Shown here piece after piece: positions 1 to 12,549 of a DNA stretch of 64,000 bases. Under the pieces are notes generated by a model. That model saw nothing but the letters and a program-made list of their open reading frames with translations, did no database searches and was not told where the DNA came from. Each line of letters begins with the position of its first letter. Positions within the stretch are counted from its first letter, which is position 1. A program made the translations under genes and the position numbers. Source of the DNA: Ulota crispa (taxonomy: Eukaryota > Streptophyta > Bryopsida > Orthotrichales > Orthotrichaceae); assembly GCA_963920765.1 (NCBI GenBank), contig OY987243.1, positions 36,455,060 through 36,519,059 on the forward strand. Reading direction: 5' to 3'.

Positions 1-1320
1 GTAATTATTTGAAGATAATTTTATTTCAACAACTATTATTTTGACAATTATATTGAATGCAAAGATTTGATTATTTTAAGGTTTTTTTTGGAGAAGTTGC
101 ATGCTATAGTTAGCTCTAGTGTTCATTTCTAATATCCTTTATACTTTATTTTAGTTGTTTTTGGTGGAAGCTAAACTGCAAGCATACCTCTTGCACACTA
201 AAAAGTATGATGAATAGTGTCACCAAAGAAGCTATGACAAGCTGCCATGTTGGAAAAATGGGTAGCAAGTTGAGAACAAAGTGAAGATTTCCCTTGGGCA
301 CTCCTTTGGGTAGTGAGGGCCCTTCCGTTGATAATTTATCATCTAATAAAACCTAAATGTGTTTTTGGGCTAATTTCCCTTGAAATTTCTTTCTTATACA
401 AACTAGAACTCATTAACTATTGAATCCTCTTTCATTCATAATGATTTTTGGTTAGTAATTGGAGTTTAAAAAAATCTTGGCACTAGGTGGTAGCTCTTTG
501 ACAATTGCATTGCACACTCATTTGTGAAATATTGGTCATAGATTTGGAAAGGGGGTCATTAGGCTTGAAGTGACAATAACAAACCGACTAGATCATCCTA
601 GGTAGTTGTTTTCCATTTGTACACAAAAGTTGCCATATTTGCATTTGAAGTTTTGGGCAGCTAAAAAAAAACTAAAAAACTCCATACTCATCCTCATTCA
701 ATAATAAATATAAAATTGTGTGGCCTTTTTGAAGGTTTGTTTGGTAGCACCATCTAGAAGCCTTGAAGTTCAAGATCCTACGATTACAATTTTGTTTTGA
801 TGCCTTAACCTCTAAACATCCAAGGGGGTGAGGGCAAAACATAGACGCGTTATAAATTGATACTTTTGTAACTTCAATGTTGCTTCAAAAAAAAGAACAA
901 GAAGCATGATGTTTAGTTATCCATATAGTCAAGCATTCAAAAAATGGTTTTGGACTCTTGTTTAATGAATTTAGAAGTACATACCATTAAATATTCATCA
1001 AAATTACAAATTTTATTCATAAAACTTAAAGTTTGGTATGGTTGGTTTAAAACAGAAATTCTATTGTAAAACTAAAAAATGCAATATTTTTGAAAGGGAG
1101 AACATCATTAGTTCCCAAAATAGTAAAGTTTATAACACTAGCAAATATTGAAATGTTTATCTTTGGAAAATTCTCCTTGGTGGATTTAACATGGATTGAC
1201 ATAATTAAAGTTGGATTGGAAAGTAGACTTCTTTTCTTATTTGAAAGTGTTTTTTGTTTTTTCAAAATATATTTATTTGCATCCTGAGCCACTTACAAAA
1301 AAGGGCAACAACCAAAAATG
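1..1320. other. AT-rich spacer, no gene seen
   Basis: Stops are dense in all frames. The only open frames are 65-80 codons of low-complexity, Phe/Ile/Lys-rich sequence overlapping on opposite strands at about 1047-1292, which is expected by chance in AT-rich DNA. No RNA gene or terminal repeat was recognised. Confidence 0.5.
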
Positions 1321-1324
1321 GTCG

Positions 1325-1765
1325 ACTGAGCGCTTACAGGTAATGATCTTACAAGGGTAATTTAAAAACTTCAAAAATATTTCCCAAAAATGACAAAAAC
1401 ACCCTTGGACATTTTAAAGGTTGTAAGGTAGTTGGCTCAAACTCCATTAGGGCATTAAGATCGCTCACCTCCTCAAATGTACTCAATTGATACTTTTTTT
1501 TTTCATAGCTTTTCAATAATGTACAAATGATGTATTGTACATGTGAGGAGGTGGGCGGTTTTAGAGCCCTATGACCTTTCCACTTCAAAATTTCATAACT
1601 AACTCTATAAAACTCCAAAACATATGAAAAAACTTGGGTTAGATAACAATTTCTCATCTTTCAAGTAAAATTTACTGAAAATTATTCCAAGAAATTTCAC
1701 CTTCCCAAAATTCAGTATCAACCCTTAGATGGTCGGTTTACGAGCTGTACCTTATGCCTTTGTGT
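1325..1765. repeat. MITE-like repeat, copy 1 of 2
   Basis: This segment matches 12066-12385 in the opposite orientation, including the stretches reading TTTTAGAG..CCACTTCAAAATTTCATAACTA and TCAGTAAATTTTACTTG in one or the other sense. It holds an internal inverted repeat: CGCTCACCTCCTCAAATGTA near 1465 pairs with TGTACATGTGAGGAGGTGGGCG near 1535. The matching copy lies inside the Stowaway-type element at 12.0-13.3 kb. The exact ends and the family are unknown. Confidence 0.5.
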
Positions 1766-2026
1766 AGTGTACTTTAGTAGTTTGCTTATTGCTCTTCTAA
1801 ATTGTTTATGCCATTCATAACTATTTCCTTTGCTTTATGGCACAAATAACAAAATGAAGCTTTTGCTTTGTTTGGAACTTCAACAAATTCCTAATAATGT
1901 GTGTTCTAATGTTTACAATTTGAAGAATCTCTAACCATATTTGAAAAACATATAAGGACATGAAAACTTGGTAGACCGTAATGCTCAACATTCTACCATG
2001 CACCTACTGTGAAATCATCACATTAA

Positions 2027-2735
2027 CCCCTAAAGGACCAAGCCCCCTTTTTGGGGACAAATGGGATTTCAGGCACGTACTTATGGCTAAACTACTTTGC
2101 GTGATTTTTTGAAACTTTTATGGGAGATGGGGAATTCAAAGATATGTGGGGGCATCTAATTTTTTCCTCATTCCGACATTTATTGAAGAAGTTAAAAATG
2201 AATTTATGAGAGTTTTAATTTGGCAAGCAACCCAAAAACTTCTTTAAAAATTACATTTTTTAAAAATTAAAATTTGAGGTTAGTTCTTTAGACTTATGTA
2301 TATGTGGGAAGCTTTGAATCATTCAGTTCTAATTGATGAAATGAAAATTATGAGAAGTTTTAGTTTGCGAGTGGATGTGAAAAATTTCAAAACTATGCCT
2401 ACACACAAACTAAAACTTCTCATAACTTTCATCTCATTAATTAGAACAGAATGATTCAAAGCTTCCCACATATACATAAGTCTAAAGAACTAACCTCAAA
2501 TTTTAATTTTTAAAAAATGTAATTTTTAAAGAAGTTTTTGGGCTGCCCGCTGAACTAAAATTCTCATAAATTCATTTTTAACTTCTTCAATAAATGTCAA
2601 AATGAGGTAAAAGTTAGATGCTCATACAAATATTTGAATTCCCCATCTTTCAAAAAAAATTCAAAAAATTACACAAAGTAGTTTAGCCAGCCCGAAATCC
2701 CGAAAGTCCCCGAGGGGACTTTGGTCCTTTAGGGG
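2027..2735. mobile_element. piggyBac-like foldback element A (TTAA flanks)
   Basis: A 709-bp nearly complete foldback. The left arm begins CCCCTAAAGGACCAA right after TTAA (2023-2026). The right arm ends TTGGTCCTTTAGGGG-like sequence followed by TTAA (2736-2739). The arms are about 340 bp and pair along most of their length; for example CTTCTCATAACTTTCAT near 2420 pairs with ATGAAAATTATGAGAAG near 2340. There is no coding sequence, so it would be non-autonomous. TTAA target sites with CCC...GGG ends are the signature of the piggyBac superfamily. The assignment is inferred from the ends alone. Confidence 0.55.
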
Positions 2736-2739
2736 TTAA

Positions 2740-3532
2740 ACTCGTGTAATTTGAACCTGATACGTATTTTTGATCATTTCTACTAAAAATAACTCACGAT
2801 AATTAAAATGCTTGTAAGAAACAGCATATAGAGTGATGGATGTTAAAATTGGACTGAATGGTTAGAGGATTCATTTTCACAGGAATAATGAAAAAGCAGA
2901 AGCTGGAGGACATTGTAGAAGCCACATTCTCCATTCATCAAGATAAAGACGGAGGAAACATAGCAAGATACTGTACAGCGAAAAAGAAGCACACAACCGT
3001 GGCTTTCAATAGCAGATGAGAAAAGAAATTAGATGTAACTTGCAGAAGTGCTTCGAAACGGTAACAATCGTTCCCTTGCTCCATGATTTGGCATGGGTTC
3101 TACATCAAGTTTTGCAATCAGTTCATGGAAATCTTTGATAAAACCTTCTCTAAAACGACATTCTGAAATATCCTGCACACTTGTCATACAGCCAGATTAA
3201 AAAGGGTAAAATATACAAGAGCACAGAAATAAATATATCGAGATAAGATTTGCCCATTCAACATCACAATCTGTCGGAAACGTTTAACTCCAAACTCTGG
3301 ACAGCACCTTGATTAGCCAGTGACTTCCTTTTCGTTCTTAGGTCACCTATACCATGCTTTCCAATACATATCACAAGATGCTCTACTGAGCGAATTCCTT
3401 TCGAAATTTCAGGCTATAGAACAACTTGAGCGCTCTCAAAGGTCTTATCTTTTCTGGTGCTTCCAGTATTGGTGCTGCTACCAACAAACTGTTCCAGGTT
3501 GTACTCTTCAACAGCAATAGCTTCTCGATTCT
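2740..3532. other. 3' flank of the FHA gene, probable 3' UTR
   Basis: No separate gene is visible. The stretch lies downstream of the stop codon of the minus-strand FHA gene at 3533 and may hold its 3' untranslated region. No clear polyadenylation site could be fixed. Confidence 0.35.
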
Positions 3533-6500
3533 CTAGGACGCAGCATTCGAGTTTTCATGTAGTACCACATACTCACGGCTGCAAATTTAAAACCAAAAGA
3601 TGAGTAATATGATTGGGTGTTTCAGACTTAATTGCTAGAAACACAAACAACCAATACCACATAACTAGGGAATGATCTCAGGCGGGGCCAGCTGAACTCT
3701 TCAACACATAAATTAAGCTACAAACAGTAACTGTCGAATATTTCAGATCTACAGTATTGAAATTGGTTAATGTACGAGTTTAACCGACCTGCTGTTTCCA
3801 AATTTTAACGTATCCTTTTCCCTGAGTTCATAGTATCGCTGAGCTTCAATGCGAGTACTCTGTAAGAAATCCACACCATCACAAATTTGAAAAGCATACT
3901 CGAAATCCACTTTGGTAGACATTAGTTTTCAAAGTTGTCCAAATTTATCCAACGGCTGTCCATCAGAAACAAAAAAGTCCTTGCTACAAAACAACCAATA
4001 CTACACTTACGTTCAAGAAGGTTCCATTCGTGCTACCAAGATCCATAATATAAGGCCTGTCAGCGCATGAGAAAAATATATAATCAGTTTCCGTAGGAGC
4101 ATCGGAGCTGAACGTTTTGGTCAAACGGTTGAACTGGGCTAAAGTTCCATGACAGACACCCAATAGGATATGCAAAGTTCATTGCGTGCTTAGTCCCCAG
4201 TAATCGATCCAATAAGCCAAGATTCTGCTGTGTATTTGGACTTAATAATGTATCGTTTTAGTATCCTAATAGCACTGATATTCAGTAGACAAAACAAAAA
4301 CGAAGAGAAGTAGGGCACTGACGAGCTAGAAACCAGGTAACAAAAGTATAGTCAAGAAATATTTCGAGTACGAAAATTCTTAGTTAATCACGCTGTACTG
4401 TACAAGTCCTGGTGCTCTTAGTACCTAAATAACTCCACAACGCAGCCATGACGAGAGATAAATACTGAAAATTAGAGATACAAATCTCCTTGTACGGAAG
4501 AGTTTCCGCTTTGCTGACTAATATAACCTAGACAACATACTGGATTTGTGAAGGCTGGACCTGGGCTAACCCCTCTAAACACTGAATTATTGTCACATCC
4601 TGACTTAACCAACAAATAGCCCAAACCTTAGAGCAGACAAAAGATTGAAAAAATGACTACTTGAAACAAAAGCTTGGACATTGAAGAAAACAAACGTAAT
4701 CTACAAAAATTTCAATTTACCAAACAGAATAACCACAAGATCTAGATTTCTAAATTTTCAAGGCCAAGAAAGAAGCAATAGAATATCCCTTACCTCACTT
4801 TATTCTGCATCATACCGTCGGTGCCCTCTATCTCAGTCAACCTATATCCAAGTCCAAGAAACCAAATAATCAGGATATCTTCAACTCTGAAATTCACAAA
4901 CAAAACAGGTTCAGCATCTACTACAATATGTTTAACAACATAAGAGAGGCCAGAAATCGACTAGTTCTTATGCAAGAAGGTGAGAGAAATAGCATTGGAC
5001 ATCAATTCAGTCATTAAATTCCCCCCACACTAAAACTGGCTGGCTGCCAAAGACTTGGAGCTAGCATGCGGAAACTAGCAACTATATATGGTTTAACACA
5101 TTGTTTACCGGACAAAAAGTTCCAACTATAAGGCTCTGCAAGGGACTAGCACACATTTAACTGGACCCGTGACTGCAAACGCTACTACCGAAGGAAAACG
5201 AAATATCTTGGAAAGGAACATCATTATCACAAATTTACGCGGAGCAAATACTCTTGCTCACTAAGAAATTGACGGATGTAGCTTGGATGTGATAACCTTT
5301 CGGTGGAGGTACAAGTGAAAGGAAATCAACACTCAAAATATCAATACTGTTCAAACAAGCATAAAAGGCTGGGAATTAAAATTAGGAAACACGTAGAGGA
5401 CTGTACCGGTACTGAATTACAGCATGTTGCTTGCTGCAGGAAGGATGGTCAGTGGGTACGTCTGCCACTCTGCGCTCTCGTCCAAACAAATAGCAGGTTT
5501 GACGATGGATGTATAGAGGCTCTGCAAGCGATTCAGCTTCCACTTCCTTTAACGTTGCGATCAATAAAAGTTGATGTAATATACATTTGAAATCAGAAGA
5601 AAGAAGAGGATAACCTGACCATTAAACAAAATTAGACACGTTGGCAACTAAAAAGAATGCTGCCAAACGAGGTTTAAAACACACCATTCAAAGGTTCTCC
5701 ATCCTTGAAAACATACAAACGCCACCTCGTCGAAGGCTTCCGAGCCTCTGGAGGCTCCACGAAAGCAAGTGTTACACCTACAAAAGCCAGAAGCATACCA
5801 CAATCAACATACGATAAACATACAAGAAGAGAGACAGAAATCTTACTATAAAAATCAAGAGCAAGCGCAGAAGTTTCTACACGCCCTTGAGCCCAAAAGG
5901 GTTGGACCCTCCAGGATGAATCTCACCTCGGACTTTGTTTGTTTCTGCGGCAAGCTTTCCTGAGTACTCAAACGTAGGTTGAGCCTATACCAGCCAGAAA
6001 ATCAAATTAACTAGAGGAAAAATAATGTGGTACTCCAAGCACCCTCACATATTCCATAAAATACTCAGCAAGTATACCGGCATCTGTCTTATGCCAGAAT
6101 TACCCACGCCAGAAGAGAAAGACCTAGCACCACCTACCTCCTCACAATATGTTCCTCTCCTTCTCTACAAGATAGTACGAAAATTCCCAAAGGAAATGCA
6201 ATGCAGTATCCAGACAGTTGTACGCACAAAAGAAGGAAAAAGTCACACCACAACACAGATGATGCTACCAGACTTTGAACCCGAAATGGCAATTTAAAAA
6301 ATTACCTTTTCTTTTTCTTTTGCTTCCAAGGCAGCTTTTGCAGCTTCCATTTTGTCCACAGCATCATCATCACTGTAAACATGTCGAGTTCAACCGGTAG
6401 CTCAGTCCACTATCACAAGTCCCTCGCAATAAGCCGAGATCATTGGTTGCAATTAAAGACGAGGAAAATCGTATTATACAGAAGGACAGACCTTTGATTT

Positions 6501-7398
6501 CTTGCAACCTCCGTAGCGTTCTACACGCGCACCAAACAACAACCATCAGAAAATGGCCATTGCAGCACAAAGTAGACAGGCAAATAAAAACAGCTACCTC
6601 ACACTCGCGTCAGCTATTGAGCTATTCAAATAGCTCCATACGTCAAAATTGAAAGAGTGCGTTTACTCATCTTGTGATGATTATGACATGGTAATTGACG
6701 GTGCATAATCACCATATATCAGTTTATGTGAGATGTCTAAGAATGTTAAGGATGGAACAGATCTCTCATTTGACGCAATGTTAAAGTCCTCAAAGCAGCT
6801 TGAGAAGTACGATTCATGCTGGCTTTGTTAAAACCGCCATTGCTTGAAAGAAGTAAAAACAGATTTAAATAAATTTCAGAAGCTCGTGTGAAAAGAAGGG
6901 CAAGAATAGTAAGGAGTGGATTTCACCAGACACCTCATTCGCAGCAGCGTCTGCTACTTGGCGAGGGCTCATTGTCATATCTCGATCAGAATCCATCATC
7001 CTCGCAGGTCGACTTCCGCGGTCCCCTTTGGGCTCCGCCATTGGTGACCTCGACCGAGAACGTTTCGCAGGCCGCATCTCCGCATCGCCACGTCGATCTC
7101 GTTTGTGGTGCCGGCCATTCCCGTCCCGTTCCCTGCTCCCTCCTCGCTCGTACTTGTCTCTACTCACTTCGCGAAGCTTGTCCTTGTGCTTCTCTCTCTC
7201 CATATCCCTGCTCCTTCCTCTCGCTCTTCCCCTTTCTCTCTCCCTCTCACGGCTCCGTTCTCTACCATGGTCTCTATCTCGGGGTCGATACCTATCTCTG
7301 TCCTTTTCCCTCTCTCTATCTCTATCTCTATTCCTGTCAACCTCATACTCCCTCCCTCTCCCTCTCTCGTAATCCCGCTCGTGTCGACTTCGAGACAT
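3533..7398 (-). CDS. DDL: DAWDLE/SNIP1-like FHA-domain protein (nine exons)
   Basis: The protein family binds phosphothreonine peptides and, in plants, helps DCL1 make microRNAs; it acts in the nucleus with RNA processing factors. I read nine exons (minus strand): 6932-7398, 6306-6372, 5927-5984, 5685-5777, 5407-5521, 4794-4841, 4011-4056, 3789-3859 and 3533-3578, giving about 336 residues against 314 in Arabidopsis DDL. Exon 1 encodes an Arg/Asp/Glu/Ser-rich, low-complexity N-terminus. Exon 2 encodes a charged helix (KMEAAKAALEAKEKEK). Exons 3-9 encode the conserved core: FEYSGKLAAETNKVRG, RWRLYVFKDGEPLNEPLYIH, the FHA core LFGRERRVADVPTDHPSCSK, QHAVIQYR, PYIMDLGSTNGTFLN and REYVVLHENS. Phases agree at all later junctions. 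The exon 1 donor is uncertain: only GAGGT^GTCTGG keeps frame, and it is a poor donor. The stop is TAG at 3533-3535. Confidence 0.9.
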
Positions 7399-9528
7399 AG
7401 AACCCCAAACTCTCAGATACAAAAAAAAAGAAACCTCGAACAAAAAACAGAAAGTCCGCAATAGAAAGGCGAATTTCCTACCAAGAAATTTGGCGCAGAG
7501 GAGAATCCAGTGACGGGAATTCAATCGAGAATGCCGTATGAAAGCGATGTGGAGACCAAATTAGGGTTGGGAGCGCAGCACCTTCACAGTCTGCACCCCA
7601 CTCTACTGAACTTGCCCCGGTTGCTCGTCCCCTCTGCCCAAAAATGCCCGTTCATACCGCGACCACAACCGCGTAACTACTTGCCTAAATGTTCACGACA
7701 TGAACATGAGGACCTAGATGCAGTTTTTGATCAAATGCTGCTGTGAGTTTTGAAGAGTTACTACGGGAATTGATATAAGGTAGGAAATATACAATGGCAT
7801 GTACTCCGTACTTGTTATGAAATGGGCACACAAATTGTTTTTGGAATTTTCTAAGATCGTATGAATAAATTAGGAATGGTTGAAGGCAGCTCCCTAGACC
7901 TACCTACCTATTGTAAACATTAGGTCCCCATTGAAATGTTTGTATTGAAATGAAAAAGTCACAACAAAAAGATTGTGTCACATGCACAACTTCTCCATCA
8001 CTTACACAATTTGTGTTCCCTATGTCCCATTATTGTGACAAGCTTTGTTAAAATGTGTGTGGTGACTTGCATGACGGTTTTGAGTACCCATCTCATTATT
8101 TAAGAACAAACAAGCCTTGTTTTTAGCATCTTTTACACATGGTTCCTACAATTTCAGTGATTTTGGACTCTGAAAAAAATTTGTGAACAAATGCTTGCAA
8201 TTGGAACCTTGAAATTGATGCCATTATTTTTGGTTTCCACTTCCTAACTTACAGTATTTTTTTCAAAGTTAGTCAATTGTTTTACCTACTCCAAAACCCT
8301 TATTTCTACGCTTATGGGCGCGCCTTCCTTAGAAGACCGCTAGGTGGTTGTGGCTTGCCCACACTCTAGATTCAACAATATTATATTGTAGCTTCAACAG
8401 TGTTTTGGTTGATGGGCACCAATAGTATTGCTTCTAAAAGTTTCAAAAGTCAATAGTGCATGCTGACCTCATGAAAATTGCAATAAGGGCAACTTGAAAC
8501 CAGCATTGTGATTTAAATTTCTCACAGTTTGAGTTATTTAAAAATATGAGCATATTGGTGAGATTTTTATTTGCCTTCTATGATGGATCATTGTATTTAC
8601 GGTGACTATGGAAAAAAAAACAAATGAATATGACTTTTTTCTATTGCACAGAGGGCCACAGGACAAAAAAACATCCTGATGGGCATTTAGGGGTTAAGTT
8701 GCTTTCACTTTCTTAAGGACTTAATAAGACTTCTATTGTGTGGTCTTAAATGTATTGTGGGTTATGAAAATTGGGATATCAAATTTCTTATGATTTTTTT
8801 TCTAACTCTTGGAAAAAATAAAAGTTCAGAACATGTGGCCTCTTTTTAATTAATATTAGCTAGATCATTGATTTTGTACATAGAGCTTATAGTATTTACA
8901 AACTCAAAAGTAAGCATAATTTATATTTATTGATTTACAATGGTATATTCACCTATTTTGATTTGGTATAAAGGTTCAATTTTTGGGTTGCTACTCAATG
9001 TTGAAATAGCACTTTTAGTGGCAATTTTTATAAGTAAAATACTTTATTTTTTGAACTTCTTGAAATGGAACACCTTCTAACAAACACATCAAAAATTAAC
9101 CTCTATGACTATAGCAACACTTATGACTAACAAAATGAATGAATTTTTTTTAAAGAAATTAGTATTCCATGCATCTAAATGTTTTTAATTCATTGTGTTG
9201 GTTTTATAACATTTATGTCACACAAATTTCAAAGAGGTTTCTTTATAAATGTTCTACAAATTGATTATTATGATTGTGTTTCAACTCAACAAAGAACCAT
9301 TCTTGTTGAAAATCGGATCTCCAAAATTGACTTCACTAAACAAAAAAGTTAAAATTCTTGACATACAACTACCATTCGTCCTTTAAACTCTAAAATTATT
9401 TTCTTAGCTTATATTCTTTAATATTTAATTTACAACCAATTTTGGAAAGAATTTTATATTGAATATTTTGAAAATCTGTAGGCACAAGCACAATAGATGA
9501 AACTGTATGAATATGATACATGAATAAT
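7399..9528. other. upstream region and AT-rich spacer
   Basis: The first few hundred bases are presumably the promoter and 5' untranslated region of the minus-strand FHA gene. The rest is AT-rich with no gene recognised. A lone right-end motif AGGGGTTAA at 8689-8697 resembles the ends of the TTAA-flanked elements, but no left partner was found. Confidence 0.4.
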
Positions 9529-9660
9529 CACTACAAGGAAATGGTGTTTAAATTGACATGTCCTAATTGACAGAAAAGTATCCTAATTGACCAAAAAATG
9601 TCCTAATTGACATCTCATAATTGACAAAAATGACTAAATTTACAATTTTCCTTTGTAGTT
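9529..9660. mobile_element. CACTA-type MITE (132 bp)
   Basis: It begins CACTACAAGGAAAT and ends ATTTTCCTTTGTAGTT, an imperfect inverted match, and is flanked on both sides by AAT (9526-9528 and 9661-9663), the 3-bp target duplication expected for CACTA elements. The interior holds several short repeats of the form CCTAATTGACA. It closely resembles the element at 18376-18526, so both probably depended on the same transposase. Confidence 0.75.
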
Positions 9661-10189
9661 AATGATTTATAACTTTGTGTGAAAAGCTACCAATAGATTG
9701 CTCATCTAACCAAGTGAAATTTTGTAATAGCTTGTTACGTTTTCTAAAATTTGAATTACCTTCAAAATTTAATCATGCTACTTCAAAATAATTTTGTGAT
9801 GGAAAGGGCACAAAGTGTTCAATTTTCATGCAGCATTTAAAATCAGTACCATATAAATAAACGAGTATATTTTCAACATGTTTTCACTATCTTTTGCCTT
9901 CTTTTTCACATTATTGTTGCCTATGCTCATGTTAAATTTTTAGAGCTCTTTACTATCATCTGCTCTTTGGTTGCATAAGGCATTGTTATAGAGATTTTCT
10001 AGCATAGATTATAAAATTGAAAACACAAGAAAAAGTATTATGCAAATTTAGGTCGACAGGTAGCTCTAAACAAAAGGCGGGCACGGGCACAGGCATGGGT
10101 ACGGGGTTGGTCACTCGTGACCGTGCCGGCATCTTCTTCTGCAGTGCCGTCCAACGCGATCCCATTTGCGAGATTGTGAAGATCGTTGC
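9661..10189. promoter_or_regulatory. upstream region of the CENP-X/MHF2 gene
   Basis: AT-rich up to about 10050, then a G/C-rich stretch (about 10075-10170) just before the start codon, as is common at plant promoters and 5' leaders. No single promoter element is clear enough to place. Confidence 0.3.
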
Positions 10190-11406
10190 ATGTCCAATTT
10201 CGGAATCGCGGCTTCGTCATTCTTCTCGCAGGCTATGGAGCATCTCACCAGCTCGTTTCAACCGGTAATTTGATCCCTTTCAATCCTACTGTCCTCATGT
10301 GGTGTCATCTCTGTTTCAAGATCATCTCAGGAAAACATTTGCCTTGGTCTCGGCATCGACTCAAATCGGTCTGCTCGGTTGCTGATTTCATCGTTTGCAG
10401 GACACTCTCCAGGAAATCTTCAAGTTCGTGTGGGCACAAACTGCGAAAAGTAAGAATGTCATTCTCTTGAACCTTACTCGATGGCCAGTTACATTCCTTT
10501 CTCGCATTCATAAACCCTAATTCCTGAAACCATTCGCGGGATGGCTTTGCAGAACGCTCGAAGGAGATCGATTCCGAGGAGGTAGATCCCGAGGTACGAA
10601 TTGAACTCTTCTCAGTACAATCAAGATCATAGAAAGACTTAATTTGTAGTAAGAGATTTTTGTGTTTACACTCCCAGTCGCAGCTGCATAATCTTCGTTG
10701 TAAGATTTCCTGACAGGCTTCTTGATACATACGTCTCTGTACTGTACTCTCTTCAGGCAGGTGGTGCAGGCCCTTCTAAAAAGTCTCGTGGAACTAACAG
10801 TAAGTATCTTGCAGTGTCGACGCTCATCTCGCAGTTTTACAATCTTAGATGCCTACCACTTGTGAAATTCTTTCAGACTAATCCAGCTCTCATTTCATTT
10901 ATGCACTATCTATCTTGCTCCGTCATTTCTTATGAGAGTATCTAGGTTGTTAGATGCGTGACTCAGGGTTTATGGTATAAGGTTTGTAGTGTAGAGGTTG
11001 ATTTTTGGACTGCACACAATATTGGTGTCCGTCTTAGCCACTAGACATTGAATCAGGTGTTCAAACCCTAGCCAAGGTTTCTCAAACTATGATCGTTGTC
11101 GTTGGTGCAGTCAATTCAGATGCCTTGAAACTGAGCTGTGAATATCTCCGTCTCTTCATTTCTGGTAAGTTGCGCTTAGCTAACTCTCGTAATCGTACTT
11201 GACTGTTGATAATGAATGCAAGGAGAATTTGTTGTTGATTATGAGTGCTGCTGATATATAACGAGATACTTAAATTTGGGGAATGTTTTGAGGATGATGT
11301 AGAGGCAGTCGAAAGAGCTGCGTTGGTTGCCGAAGCTGAAGGGTGCACAACAATTGAGGGAACCCACTTGGAAAGGATCCTTCCCCAACTGCTGCTTGAT
11401 TTTTAG
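10190..11406 (+). CDS. MHF2: CENP-X/MHF2 histone-fold protein (six exons)
   Basis: CENP-X (MHF2) pairs with CENP-S (MHF1) in a histone-fold complex that supports FANCM at stalled forks and crossovers and also sits at kinetochores. Exons are 10190-10264, 10401-10449, 10553-10593, 10757-10799, 11111-11164 and 11303-11406. All introns are GT-AG and phases match, giving 121 residues. Key segments are DTLQEIFKFVWAQTAKRSKE (first histone-fold helix region), a Gly/Ser/Lys linker, NSDALKLSCEYLRLFIS and EAVERAALVAEAEG, then the family's hallmark C-terminus THLERILPQLLLDF followed by TAG. The start ATG at 10190 is the first after an in-frame TGA at 10118-10120; a second in-frame ATG lies at 10235. No exon exceeds 104 bases, so simple gene finding would miss it. 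Confidence 0.92.
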
Positions 11407-12020
11407 GTGTCTGCTTACTTCTGCATCTTGGCGGTGCAGTAGTTCCCATGATTCGGGACAATTTTGGTCAGACGTGTCATTAGGATAGGAGTTGTGCTTT
11501 TTTACTTTGGAGTCTTGTTAAAAGCCACTTTGAGTTATGTTAAAGAGACTCATTTCTTCTGCAACTCTAGACTGTTGGACACAGGAAATTGATATGGCAA
11601 GAGTGCCAATCATGAATTAATTCATATCACATCCAATCAGCTCATATATTATGCTACTGTATTTTTGTGAGGGAATGTAGTCTTTTTTTAGGAGATTATG
11701 TATTTGAAGCAATTTTATCTGAGGCAACGAGAATGATGATAATGTTAACAATTGACGTTTCTGAGGCAGTTTGGAGACCATCCTTCTGGGCAGAAGTATT
11801 GTATAGGTTTATACGAAGTCATAAAAATGATGGAGAGGATGATGGAACAATCGCATGATTAAGCAAACAATGGAGAATCTGTAAGAGAGTCAAAGTTAAA
11901 GGAACGTTTTTATTTGCAGAAAGAGTATACTTTGTTCAGATGAATTGTAATAGTGTTCTACAAGCATGGCCATAATTTGGCATACATATGTTGCAGAATT
12001 AACAACTGCCCTAAAACGTA
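11407..12020. other. 3' flank of MHF2, no other gene seen
   Basis: This stretch probably carries the 3' untranslated region of MHF2. A 63-codon frame at 11667-11858 has no recognisable motif, and I do not call it. Confidence 0.4.
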
Positions 12021-12065
12021 CTCCCTCTGTCCCCTCTGTCCCAATATAAAGCTCCAAATCAGGCA

Positions 12066-12385
12066 TAAGGTAGTGCGCTCGTAAACCGTTCAACTAAGGG
12101 TTGAAACTGAATTTTGGGGAGGTGAAACTTTTTGAAATAATTTTCAGTAAATTTTTCTTGGAAGACGAGAGGAATTGGCATCTATGTTAAGTGTTCTCAT
12201 ATTTTATGGAGCTTTGTGGAATTAGTTATGAAATTTTGAAGTGGAAAGGTCATAGGTGCTCTAAAACCACCCACCTCTCAAATGTTCATCTCATGTACAT
12301 TTTTGAAAGGCTATGAATAAGACATGTACCAGTAGGATACATTTGGGGAGGTGAGTGATTTTAGAGCATGAGCAGAATATGAGCA
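12066..12385. repeat. MITE-like repeat, copy 2 of 2 (inverted to 1.3 kb)
   Basis: This is the reverse-oriented counterpart of 1430-1765, sharing long stretches such as the one around GAAATTTTGAAGTGGAAAGG (12231-12250). It is nested in the TA-flanked element and must postdate it, or have been carried along with it. Confidence 0.5.
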
Positions 12386-12549
12386 GACTACCTTAGTTCT
12401 TGTCCCACTAAAAAGTTCCCTTTTGCTAATTTCACTTGTTGAGAAAGCATTTGTCATGGTCCAACGATCTCATGTGGGCAAGTTAAGCAATTAGCGAGCA
12501 TTTCTCTCCTAACAAGCTTGGCCTTGCCCATATGAGGTACCATTGTTGC

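Noticed and set aside
6888-7464. Plus-strand Ser/Leu-rich frames over the FHA gene's first exon
   Set aside because: Shadows of the Arg/Asp-rich N-terminal exon on the minus strand.
8689-8697. Right end of another TTAA element (AGGGGTTAA), also near 38303
   Set aside because: No left partner could be found for either, so they are not called as elements.
10305-10730. Minus-strand frame of 141 codons
   Set aside because: It overlaps exons 2 and 3 of MHF2 on the other strand, and has no motif.
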